Assembly (NCBI GenBank): GCA_963575745.1
Contig: CAUYUJ010022426.1
Location: 58,501-122,500 of the forward strand
DNA from: Prorocentrum cordatum
Taxonomy: Eukaryota > Sar > Dinophyceae > Prorocentrales > Prorocentraceae
DNA: 64,000 nucleotides
Direction of reading: 5' to 3'
Under the pieces are notes generated by a model. It saw only the letters and a list, made by a program, of their open reading frames with translations, was not told where the DNA came from and did no database searches. Each line of letters opens with the position of its first letter. Position 1 is the stretch's first letter. A program made the translations under genes and the position numbers. Positions 42,801 through 53,329 of this stretch are shown in pieces.

Positions 42801-43235
42801 GGAGGCAGGGAGGACGAGTTCTACGAGGAGCGGAGGGCCTCGGTCAGCTCCTCTCGGGCGAGCCCCCAGGCTCCCGGCCGCGGGCGCGCTCCCGGCCCGC
42901 CCGCGCGGCGGCGCGGCTGCGGGAGCGGGCCGGCGGGCTGCGGCCCCGGGCGCGGAAGGTGCCGCCCTCCTGCGGGCGAGGGCGCGGCAAGAGAGGGAGG
43001 AGGGCAGTGGGACCAGCACGTTCGGAGGCAACTGCTGGGAGGCAGTCGTCGGAAAGATTGAAGAGGGTTTAAGCCCCCTTTGGGAGCTGTTACGACAGAG
43101 TGGGCCTCGGACTACGCAGGATTGAGCCGGATTGAGCGGGATCAAGCGGGATTTATCCAGATTGAGTGGGATTGGGCCGGATTAAGCCGGATTTCGGACC
43201 AGGGCGAAAACAGAATTTGACCTCCTAGGAGGTGC
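42801..43235. other. GC-rich spacer ending in GATTGAGCGGGATTNA repeats
   Basis: GGATTGAGCCGGATTGAGCG-type 10-bp repeats at 43,120-43,200. Similar sequence occurs at 36,110-36,190. No gene seen. Confidence 0.4.
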
Positions 43236-43485
43236 AACCGAAAGCACCCCGCGACGCACCCCGCGACCCACCCGCGACCCACCACCCCGCGACCCACCCG
43301 AGACCCACCCCGAGACCCACCCCGCGACCCACCCCGAGACCCACCCCGCGACCCGCCCGCGACCCACCCCGCGACCCGCCCGCGACCCACCGCGACCCAC
43401 CCACGATCCGGCCCGCGACCCGCCCGCGACCCACCGTCGACCCACCCCGCGACCCACCTGCGACCCAACCTGCGACCCATCCACA
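43236..43485. repeat. CGACCCACC short tandem repeat
   Basis: Units of 9-14 bp such as GCGACCCACCC. Confidence 0.95.
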
Positions 43486-43489
43486 TCGC

Positions 43490-43626
43490 TTTAACAAAAA
43501 ATCAGCGCCTGCGGCGGGCTCGTTGTATAGCTTGAACAGTTCTGCGAATCCGGCGGGTTGCTTCAGACCCTCGCAGACTGCCGACGTCCCCGCCGCCCCC
43601 TCACGCTTCTTCGCAACTGCGGGGTG
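43490..43626. other. Unique spacer
   Basis: Nothing recognised. Confidence 0.3.
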
Positions 43627-44646
43627 CTACGTAAAACTCCGCCCCTGCGGGGTCTGCTGGTTGTCTTCCACCTCGCTGCCCTGCAGTATAGAAGCGCGTT
43701 CCACTACTCGCAGAGTAGATGGCCTGGATCCGTGGCATCGGAGCAGCCAGGCTCCATTGTATCGAGGCAAGCAGGCTCCATTGGACGTCTGCGAGGAGGC
43801 ACTTTGGCGAGTAGTGGCACGCGCTCCAGGGGCAGTAGCCCGTGGGGCGAGAGGCATCGTCGAATGGACACCCATGCCAGCTCCGAGCTCCTGAGGAGGA
43901 GAACGATTTCCCCCCTCTGAAGGATGGCCTTCCTTCCCGAGGGAGCCCACAAATACACATGCATGAGCACGGTCCCCCAATCCACGAGACCGGCCGCGTG
44001 ATACGAACGTTCGCGCAATCGTACTCTCAAAAACAACGTGCATGTGTGCACGTGTACGTGCTTCATCGCTCCTGCCTCCCCCAGTGTCCATCTCGCGCAG
44101 CTTCAGCGACAGCGCCCCCCGCGGGTTCGCCGCAGCCCGCAGCGCGCCACGCAGGGCCTGCCGCGGGGGCACGTCAGGGGGGACCAGCTCAAGGAAGGTG
44201 GAAACCTTGACCTGAGCGACACAAGAAGCAGGTCTTGCGCGAGATGACATGGCGACCTTGCGCCGCGGCTTGTGCGGGCCGCCAGCGCCGCACGCCACGT
44301 TGGTAACGAAGGCGCCTACGCGCGACCTCACGCGGGCAACATACCCGCGAAATGGCGGCGCAGTCGAACCGGTCATTCAGCGCTGGCGCTGCCCAGCTGA
44401 TCTCGGCGATACACCGCCGATGGGTCGGCGGCCGGACCAGGATGGCGAGTGCGAGCGCTGCTGGGCAGGGCGGGCTGTCAGGCCTCCCTCGGCGATCAGC
44501 GGGTCGCCGCCGGAAGCACCCTCCCGTAACGCTGCCCCGGAAGCCTGCATGTCTTCCGTGAACGTGCGGGCGCGCCCCCGCAGGTTCTCGACGAGCCGCG
44601 CCTCCAGCTGGGCGTCGAAGCCGTACCGCTGCACGAGCTCACGCAC
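43627..44646 (-). pseudogene. Coding relic of an unnamed dinoflagellate protein family, one in-frame TGA
   Basis: The minus-strand frame runs from 44,646 to 43,627 with a single TGA at 44,377-44,379, followed directly by ATG. Codons end mainly in C or G. The first part begins VRELVQRYGFDAQLEARLVE and continues with TFTEDMQ, while the second contains FLELVPPDVPPRQALRGALR and NPRGALSLKLREMD. This helical pattern (R-x-F/L-D/E ... LExxL ... TFxxDM ... NPxGxLxxKxREM) recurs, as I recall, in many uncharacterised dinoflagellate proteins. The first codon is preceded by AG, so it probably starts an exon, and a related exon start occurs at 56,731. The downstream half after about residue 130 of part two is less convincing. 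Confidence 0.45.
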
Positions 44647-44689
44647 CTCTCGTCGAGGCGGCCATCAAGAGGGGTTTCGCACACTATGC

Positions 44690-45245
44690 GGGAGCACTGC
44701 GCTTGTCAGAGTGAGGGGGTCGAGCGGTTATTCACTGTCCCTGGGTGCGTGGCTGGAGTGGGATTCTGCGATGCGGATTTTGTTGTTGAGCTCTCACTAC
44801 TGGAGAACACTTATTGTTGATCCCCCCTCTGGTAACATCCATGTGTTTTTAATTGGAATGCCCCTTCCAAGGGCTCGCGCACTGTTGCCTATTCAAAAGA
44901 AGTCTTCCTGCTCAAACTGTGCCCTTGGCCCCCGGTCTACAACAACAGCAGCTCCCGCGTCGCCATTTCACTGAGGAGTCGCGCTCTCGCCAGGGACTTC
45001 CTTACAATGCATCCAAAAATCGCGCTCTCACCTGTGGCTCCCTAGCAAGTTACTCGAGCGCCACGCTCTCGCCATTCAGAAATCGTGTTCTTGCCGGGGA
45101 CGTTTGTTAATTTACTTAGCGGTCGCGCTCTCGCCCGAGACTTCCTGGCGAATTATGCAGGACTCACGCACTCGCGTAACACACATGTGCTTGTTCGATT
45201 GAAGTGCCAAATTATGGGGAGAGCTGCGCTTCAACTTGGGAATAC
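44690..45245. other. Unique AT-balanced spacer with CGCTCTCGCC repeats
   Basis: GCGCTCTCGCC motifs recur near 44,983, 45,022, 45,063 and 45,127, spaced about 40-60 bp apart. No gene recognised. Confidence 0.4.
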
Positions 45246-45249
45246 CTAA

Positions 45250-45421
45250 TAACTCGTTCTCGTCGTAATACAAAAAGGGTCATACTGGTAGTAGTCGCAG
45301 AAAGAGTAGGAGTAAATACAGTAGTCGTAGATTCGGATGGTACCAGTAGTTGTAGTTGAAACAATACTACTCGTAGTCGTGGTAGTAGTCGTAGTAGTCG
45401 TTGTAGTCGTAGTAGTAGAAA

Positions 45422-45476
<55 letters not shown>

Positions 45477-45586
45477 CGTAGTAGTAGGAGTGGTAGTAGT
45501 AGAAGTGCTAGTGGTACTAGTAGCAGTACAAGTAGAAGTAAAAGTGGTAGTAGTAGTACCAGTAGTAGTTGTAGTAGTAGTAGTAC

Positions 45587-45631
<45 letters not shown>

Positions 45632-45655
45632 CCGTTGTAGTAGTAGTCATAGTAT

Positions 45656-45693
<38 letters not shown>

Positions 45694-45759
45694 ATAGGGG
45701 TAGTAGTAGTAGAAGTAGCAATAATGGCTATACTAATCGTATGGGTAGTAGCTGGGGCT

Positions 45760-45791
<32 letters not shown>

Positions 45792-46511
45792 TGTAGTAGT
45801 AGTAGTAGTAGTAGTAGTATGATTAGTAGTAGTAGTTGTAGTAGTAGTAGTAGTCGTCGTCGTAGTATGAGTAGAAGTAGTAGTAGAGCAGTAGTAGTAG
45901 TAGTAATAATAGTAGTAGTAATAGTAGTTGTTGTTGTCATCGTAGTAGTGATAGTAGCCATGGGCTAGAATAGTAGTACTCGTAGACGTCGCCGTCACAG
46001 AGGTAGTAATTGTAGTAGTCGTAGTAGTAACAGTGATACTGGTAGTAGTAGAAGTAGTCGTACTAGTAGTAGTCGTAGTAGTAGTAGTAGTAGTAGTAGT
46101 GATAATAGTAATAGTAGTAGTATCAATACCAACACGGAGTAGAGTCACAATACCAATACTAAAAAGAACAGTCGTACTAGCCGTAATACGAGTACTTGGT
46201 GTGGTAATCGGAGGCACCATAATGCTAACAAGTGGGGGCTAATGGTAGGAGTAGTGGTTGTCGTGATATATAAATATACAAGTTGAGGTGGAAGTTGTAG
46301 CGGTAGTAATAATAGTCGGCGTCGTCGTCGTGGTAGGAGTAGTACAAGTGCAAAAACGATGGCAAACAGAACAGTGTTAGAAAACGTCCAGGTCATGCTA
46401 ATAACAGTAGCCGTACTAGTAGTCGTAGTAATCGTAGTAATCATAAACAGTACTCATGGCAGTAATGGTGATAGTAGGAATAGTGATAGTAGCAGTGGTC
46501 TTAGTAGTAGC

Positions 46512-46572
<61 letters not shown>

Positions 46573-46730
46573 ATACAAAGCGAAAAGAAACAGCAGTAGT
46601 AATACTACGGGTAGAAGTAGTACCAATAGTAGGAATACTCCCAGTAGTAGTAGTAGTAGTAGTACTAGTGGTTGTTCTCGCCGTAATGGTCGCAGTCTTG
46701 CTAGCAAAAGCAATAAAAAAAAACTAGCAT
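45250..46730. repeat. (GTA)n megabase-style trinucleotide array, part 1
   Basis: About 1.5 kb of GTA/TAG/AGT with CGTAGT interruptions. Poly-Thr, poly-Val and poly-Ser frames up to 324 codons are artefacts. Confidence 0.95.
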
Positions 46731-46935
46731 TGGGGGGAAGAGGAGGGAGGAGATAGAAAGGATTTCGGAAAACGGACTTTCAGCCAAACAGTCCACGAAT
46801 TGGGGGGGCTCACCTCGTGGAAATTCCGGCGATCATACAAGCCGGGAGCCAGAAAACTTGCACGTGAGATGAGCAAATGCAAAACGCAGCGGTCGTAGTA
46901 ATAACAGTCGTGGAAGTAGAAAAGTAGTCGTGCCA
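46731..46935. other. Unique island inside the (GTA)n array
   Basis: About 200 bp without repeat (GGAGGGAGGAGATAGAAAGG onward). No gene. Confidence 0.5.
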
Positions 46936-47130
46936 ATAGTATGTGGAAAACTCGTAGTAGTAAAAGTGGTAGTAGTAGTAGAAATAGAAAAAATAGTAGT
47001 AGTATGAATAGTAGTAGCAGGAACAAGAAAAATAGTAGTAGTTGTAGTAGTAGTAGTAATCGTAGTAGAAGTTGTCGTAGCAGTAGAATGAATAGTAGTA
47101 GTAGTCGTAGTAGTAGTAGTAGTAGTAGTC

Positions 47131-47179
<49 letters not shown>

Positions 47180-47448
47180 TAGTAATGCCAATAGTAATGG
47201 CATTAGTAACAGAAGGGGTGCTGGAAATGATCGTAGAAGTAATAGTAATCGTAATACTCGTACTAGCAGTAGTAAAAGAACTAGAAGCAGTAGTCGTAGT
47301 AATTTGAGTAGTGGTAGTAGTCGTAGTGGTAATAATAATAATCGTAGAGGCACGAGTAGAAGTAGTCGTAGTAGTGATAGTAATATTAGTAGTCGTCGTA
47401 GTCGTAATAATCGTAGTAGTAATCGTAGTAGTAGCCGTGGTAGTAGTG

Positions 47449-47489
<41 letters not shown>

Positions 47490-47580
47490 CGTAGTAGTCG
47501 TAGTAGTAATAATAGGTTAGAAAAAATCAAACATATTAACATCGATAGTAGTAATAATGAAAGTAATCGTAATAATAGGG
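46936..47580. repeat. (GTA)n trinucleotide array, part 2
   Basis: AGTAGTCGTAGTAG repeats continue after the island. Confidence 0.95.
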
Positions 47581-47639
47581 TTGGCCCGCTCCTGGTTGCA
47601 GACCGATTCCCCCCAGCGACCCTTACGGTTCTGATGTAG

Positions 47640-48610
47640 TAATGATTCTTTCGGTTGTTTCACAGAAACAAGGGATTGCCATCGTGTGTGTGTTGGTGTG
47701 TGGTGAACCTGCTGTTCTTGTTGTTGTTGCTGTTGGTCGTTGTTGTTGGTTGTGTTGCTTGTTGTTGCTGTTGGTTGTTAAAGGTGTTGTTAATGAGAAT
47801 TGCTGTTGATGGTGTTCTTGACTGTTCTTGTTGTTGGTGAGTTTGGTTGTTCGTTTTGGTGGTGTTGCAGGTTGTTGTCGTTGATGTTGGTTGGTGTTGG
47901 TTGTTAGTGTTGGTTAACATGTGTGTTGTTGTCGGTTGGTTTCGTTGCTAGTGGTTGTTTTTGCTGTTGCTGTTGGCTGTTGCCATCGTTGCTGGTTGTT
48001 CTTGATGCTCATGCTAGTCGGTATCGTTGCTGCTGCTGGTTGTTAGTGGTGTTGCTGTTGGTTGCCGTTGTTTGGGGTTGTTGTTGGTTGCTCGTGTTCT
48101 TGTTGTTTGTTGCTGCGGCTGGTGGTTGTAATCGGTGCTGCTGTTGGTTAGGATAGATGTGGTTGGTTGTCGGTGTTGCTGTGGTGGCGGGTGGTTCGTG
48201 TTATTGCTGTTCGGCACTTTTGTCGTTGATTGTTGTTGTTGGTGGTTGATGCGGTTGTTCGTTGCTGTTGTTGGTCGCTGTTGTTGGTCGGCGTTCTTGA
48301 TGTAGGTCGTGGTTGTTGTTGGTCGTTGATTATGTTGGTCGGAGTCGGAACTGGTCGTTGTCGGTGTTGTTGTTGGTTGTGGTGGCCGTTGTCCTGGCTG
48401 TTGCTCGTGTTGGTTAGTATTGGTTGTTGTTATGGACCGGTGTTGTAGTGCGTTGCTATGGTCATTAGTTGTCATGGCTGACGTTCTTGTTGGTTGTGCG
48501 TGGTTGGTGTTGGTTGTTGTTGTTCTGGCTGGTTGCTGGTGGTCGTTGTTGTTGGTTGTTCTTAGCTGTTGTTCGTTGTTCTTGATGTTGTTGGTTGTTC
48601 TCGGTTGTTG
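47640..48610. repeat. (GTT)n degenerate trinucleotide array
   Basis: GTTGTTGGT-type repeats, about 1 kb. They are the inverted counterpart of the (CAA)n array at 50.6-51.35 kb. Confidence 0.9.
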
Positions 48611-48689
48611 TTATGCGACTACATCCTCCTCGTCCTCCTTCCCCCCCCCCTCCTGCTGTTGAGCCGTTGTTTCCGTCTCCCTCCTTTTC

Positions 48690-49275
48690 TGCGTCACGCT
48701 GCATGCTCAAACACTGGAGATACTTTCCAACCATCCTGAGGTGCTGGGTCCTAGTTTTGAAGAGACGGTGCCCCGCGTTTCTCCCATCCTCCTCCTCCCT
48801 CCGCCCCCTTCTTGCCTCTGCCCTCCGCATGTCTCTGTCGGCACACCCCTCACGCATTTCGTGACCTATAGGGAGCTCCACCTACGGCCCCAGCGTGGGA
48901 CTCGCATGGCATCCCCTCCTCCATTTTGGAACACACTTCGCACGCTTCGTGTCCCCATGGGGAGCTCCACTTAAGGTTCCAGTGGCGGAGTTCGCAAGGC
49001 ATCCCCTCCCCATTTTGGTACACCCCTTGCACGCTTCGTGGCCCCATAGGGAGCTCCACCTAAGGTCCAAGGGGCGGAACTCGCATGGCATCCCCGCCCC
49101 ATGTTGGCACACGCCTCGCACGTTTCTTGGCACCATAGGAAATTCCACCGAAGGGCCCACCAGTGGAGCTCGCATGGCATCCCCGCCCCCCCGCCCCATT
49201 TTGGCACGCCCCTCGCGCGCTTCGTGGCCCATCGGGAGCTCCACCAAAGGTCCCAGTGGCGGAACTCGCGTGGTC
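48690..49275 (+). repeat. 90-bp minisatellite, diverged array 1, with its upstream flank
   Basis: After a flank containing GTTTTGAAGAGACGGTGCCC (48,755), about five units follow with GCACGCTTCGTGGCCCCATA, GGGAGCTCCACC, CGCATGGCATCCC and CCATTTTGG. They match the array at 53.3-55.4 kb. Confidence 0.8.
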
Positions 49276-49570
49276 GCAGCTGCAGGCGAACGCGCCAGCA
49301 CCGTCGGTAGAGTCGCACGGGCCGCGAGCGCCCTAATTGCCGGCGCGCGCGCCGAGCAAGCAAGCTAACCTACCGGTGGGGGGGCCTGCGCCCACACTGG
49401 GGATATGCGAAACGTCCAGAACGGACCCCCCTTTGGGATCACAGAAAGGACCTCCCCCCCTTTCAGCATGCGTGCTGGGCCTCCTCCTCCTCCTTCCCCC
49501 TCTCTTGCAAATTCTCTTTCTACCCCAAGTGTTACCTGAAGGGTTTCCACGACGGCTGGGGGAAGACAGA
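49276..49570. other. Unique GC-rich spacer
   Basis: Nothing recognised. Confidence 0.3.
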
Positions 49571-49589
49571 GCCCGTCAAGAACAAACGA

Positions 49590-49603
49590 ACAACGACCAA
49601 CAA

Positions 49604-49639
<36 letters not shown>

Positions 49640-49642
49640 CCA
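49590..49642. repeat. (CAA)n microsatellite
   Basis: AACAACAAC run. Confidence 0.95.
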
Positions 49643-49995
49643 TTTTAAGGCTGTACGCTCTTACTTGCCCGCGAGTCATTCAACACATATACCCTACACC
49701 CTCGATGCCCGCCCTCTTCGTCTTCGATCACACCCCTTTCGGGGGGATTATTTCTCTTTGCTGGGGCCGGCGGGCTTAGACGTACGGGCAAACCGGAACG
49801 GGCGGACAATCCTTCGGGGGCGTACATCTCTCTGCCCGCCATTGGAATTGGCGCGGGCCCTGCAAGAGGAGGAGGGGAAGAACGAGGGAGAGTGGGAGGA
49901 AGGGGAGGGGGAAGGACGAAGGAAGAGGGAAGATACCACGTTGTGAAGGCGTCCTTGGCGCGTGCGTGGTTCCTGAGCGCCGAAATGCAATTCCA
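49643..49995. other. Unique spacer
   Basis: Open minus-strand frame of 161 codons over 49,645-50,130 partly overlaps the next minisatellite. No domain recognised. Confidence 0.3.
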
Positions 49996-49999
49996 TAAT

Positions 50000-50440
50000 A
50001 ATTTGTGAGGACGTCGCACGCGAGAGCGCAGTCCTGAGTACATTGTGAGGAAATCGCGGGCGGGAGCGGGGGCCCTGACTAAGTTGCGAGGAAGTCTCAA
50101 GCGGGAGCGCCGTTCCTGAGCAAATTGCACGGAAGTCTCAGGCGGGAGCGGGGGTCCTCACTAAATTGCGAGGAAGTCTCAAGCGGGAGCGCCGTTCCTG
50201 AGTCAATTGCGCGGAAATGTCAAGCAGGAGCAAGGGTCCTGAGTAAAATTCGAAGAAGTCTCAGGCGGGAGCGCCGTTCCCACGTAAATTGCACGGAAGT
50301 CTCAGGCGGGAGCGGGGGTCTTGATTACATTGCGAGGAAGTCTCAGACGGGAGCGCCTTTCCTGAGTAAATTGCGCGGAAGTCTCAGGCGGGAGCGGGGG
50401 TCCTGAGTAAAAATCGAGGAAGTCTCAGGCGGGAGCCGTT
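50000..50440 (+). repeat. 41-42 bp minisatellite, about ten copies
   Basis: Units alternate between GAAGTCTCAAGCGGGAGCGC plus CGTTCCTGAG and GAAGTCTCAGGCGGGAGCGG plus GGGTCCTGAG, so the real unit may be an 84-bp dimer. Confidence 0.9.
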
Positions 50441-50585
50441 GTTGTTGTAGCCCGGGGGGCAGGGGCACAGTTTGAGCAGGAAGACTTTCCTTGAGAAAAA
50501 ACAAGGTGCGAGCCCCGGGGGTGGCACTTCAATCGAAAAAATCAATGTGCACCGGTGGGGGGGGACCAACAATAATATTCTTCAA
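50441..50585. other. Short unique linker
   Basis: GC-rich linker between two repeat arrays. Confidence 0.4.
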
Positions 50586-50589
50586 AGAA

Positions 50590-51360
50590 TGAAAGTTCAA
50601 CAACAAGAACAACAACGACCAATCAAACCAACAACAAAACCAACCAGCAACAACAACGACCAGCAACAACAACACCAGCAGCAACAAACAACAGCAATAA
50701 CAATACCAACCACCAACAACAACAAACAGCAATAACAACACACAACAACAATAACAAACAACGTCAGAAAACTACAAGAACAAGAGCAGCCAACAACAAC
50801 CATACGGGCAACACAGAACAACACCAAGACCCGCCATCAAATAACAACACCAATAATAACCAATACCAACAACCAACAACACCAGCAAACACAACACACA
50901 TCAACAACACCAACAACAAACATCCTCAGAAACCAGCAGCACAAACAACAAAAACAATAACAACCAACAACAACAACAACACGAACAACCAACAACAAAC
51001 ACGCCAAACAACAACGCCACCACCAACAGCAACGACGAAACTAACTGCAACGACAACAGCAATAGCAATCCCCAACAACATCCATAACAAGAGCAACCAA
51101 CGACAGCACAACACGATGCCACCCAACAACAACCAATACCGAACACAAGCAATCATCAACAACAACCAATACGAATATTAACAGCGATAGCAACCAACAA
51201 CAACAACTTGAACATCAAGCCAACAGAAAAACAACCACACTAACAAAAAACAGCAACAACAACACGAACGACCAACAACAACAACAACAAGGACCAGCAA
51301 CAACCAACAACAACACCAACTATCGCACAATCAACGGCAACAACATCAATCACGACAACA
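50590..51360. repeat. (CAA)n degenerate trinucleotide array
   Basis: AACAACAACACCAGC-type repeats over about 770 bp. Confidence 0.95.
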
Positions 51361-51394
51361 ACATCAACAGCCTGAACCAGGGCCCAGTCTTCTG

Positions 51395-51398
51395 TAGC

Positions 51399-51452
<54 letters not shown>

Positions 51453-51541
51453 TGTGACACTAGAAGCTGTACCAGTCACTCGTAGTAGCAGCAGTAGTGG
51501 TAGCAGTCGTCGTCGCAGTAGTGGTAGTAGTCGTAGCCGTC

Positions 51542-51578
<37 letters not shown>

Positions 51579-51583
51579 GAACG

Positions 51584-51620
<37 letters not shown>

Positions 51621-51853
51621 GAATTATAGGAGTTGTAGTAAAGGTAGTCGTACTTCTACTACTCCTGCAACTACGACGACTTGTAGACTACTGCTGCTAC
51701 GTGTAGTTGCAGTAGGGATTAGGAGCAGTCGCGGTCGTAGTAATAGTAATAGTGGTGGGGATACTAGTAGTAGGGGAAGTAATAATAGTGTGAGTATTCA
51801 ACTCGATACTCGTAGCAAAGGTAGAGGAGATATTAGTTGTGGTAGTAGTAGTG

Positions 51854-51890
<37 letters not shown>

Positions 51891-51922
51891 AAATAGTAGT
51901 AGTCGTAATAGTTGTAGTAGTC

Positions 51923-51955
<33 letters not shown>

Positions 51956-51983
51956 ATAGTAGTAGTAGTAGTAGCAGTAGTAA

Positions 51984-52020
<37 letters not shown>

Positions 52021-52134
52021 CGTAAAAATAGAGATATTAGCACCGTAACTAGTGGTAGCAAAAATAGTCGTACTAGTAGTACTAAGAGTAGGTCGTAGTA
52101 GTAGTAGTAGTAGTAGTAGTCGTAGAAGTAGTAT

Positions 52135-52167
<33 letters not shown>

Positions 52168-52219
52168 CAGTAGTAGTAGCAGAAGAAGAAGTAGTAGTAG
52201 TGATAGTAGTGATAGTAGC

Positions 52220-52262
<43 letters not shown>

Positions 52263-52330
52263 CAGTTGTGACATTGATGGGAATATGTAGTTGTAGTCGT
52301 AGTAGTGGGGAAAACATACAACTACTAGTA
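51395..52330. repeat. (GTA)n trinucleotide array, part 3
   Basis: AGTAGTAGT with CGTAGT interruptions. Same orientation as the arrays at 45-47.6 kb. Confidence 0.95.
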
Positions 52331-53004
52331 GCAGTAATCGTGGAAGTGGTCGTGAGAATGGGATGCAGGATGCATCGTATGCTACCCACCATAAGACAAT
52401 CACAACGTCGATTCGTTCTATCCCCTGCAATAGCGAAGCTCGGCCTCACCGCCCCACTGACCGGCTCTGTCTTGACCCGGGATAACCAACTCCCAAATTG
52501 GAAAGGAAGGATGCTTTATCAGATGTTGCGCTCGATACTCGGGCCGACCAGCACGCACACACACAAGCACCCTTGGCCTTCGCCTCCCCCTTTCCCACCG
52601 ATCCAACGATGGAACAACTTGCAACCTAGCCCTGTACCTCATGTTTCTGCGTCGCCCTTCGATCCTCATCCAACTGTCAGAGTCTGTGAGGGTCCCCGGG
52701 CCCCCGAAGGGGAGCACAAAACACAAACGCCCGCGGCGAAACGGGAACGCAACGACAGGATCTCAGGGCTTGGGTGCCCCCGAGCCTCCTCGTCCATCCA
52801 CCCCTCCGCCAGGGGCGGCACGCGCACTGTGGCGGGCCCCCCGTCCTCGGCGAGGCCTCGCGCGTCCCCGCGGCATTCCCGCGCACCCCCGGGGCCGCCG
52901 CGGGGGGCGTCCTCGCTGGCCTGGACGTCGCCAGGACCCGAGAGCAGCAGCCGAAAATCCTCGTCTGTGCTCGCCTCGTTGACGATCGAGGGGCAACACA
53001 CGGA
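52331..53004. other. Unique GC-rich region, no gene recognised
   Basis: Open frames in several phases. A TCTTGACCCGGGATAACC segment near 52,470 loosely resembles the dispersed segment at 42.45 kb. Confidence 0.3.
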
Positions 53005-53075
53005 CTACCTGCCAGACCACCCCAACCCAACCCGAAGACCCAAATTTCGGGTTGGGGTCTGGGGGTGGGGGCGGG
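53005..53075. mobile_element. Foldback family A, left half only
   Basis: CTACCTGCCAGACCACCCC followed by GACCCAAATTTCGGG matches the left arm of the copy at 16,425. The right arm is missing. Confidence 0.55.
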
Positions 53076-53079
53076 CTTC

Positions 53080-53320
53080 AGGAATGTTTTTTTCCCAGCC
53101 ATGCTGTGGTGTTGGGTCTTCGTTTTGAAGAGACAGCGCCCCGCGTTCCTCCTCTCCTCTCCTCTCCTCTTCTCTCCTCGCGTCGCCTCTCCTCCTCCTC
53201 CTCCTCCTCCTCCTCCTCCTCCTCCCACTCCTCCCTCCATCCCCATCCTAATAATCATCCTCATTATCACCATCACCATCACCAACATCACTTAATCATA
53301 TAATGCGTCATAATCATCCA
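53080..53320. other. Flank shared with 48.7 kb, then CTC/ATC microsatellites
   Basis: GTTTTGAAGAGACAGCGCCC at 53,128 matches 48,755, then TCCTCTCCTCC runs and an ATCATCC tract follow. Confidence 0.7.
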
Positions 53321-53329
53321 TGCCGGCAC

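Noticed and set aside
45246-46220. 324-codon minus-strand ORF (poly-Thr)
   Set aside because: It is the translation of a GTA trinucleotide array. Similar long frames exist in every phase.
49000-49200. CCATTTTGG motifs resembling part of the spliced leader
   Set aside because: They recur as part of the 90-bp minisatellite unit, and the sequence after TTGG does not match the leader.
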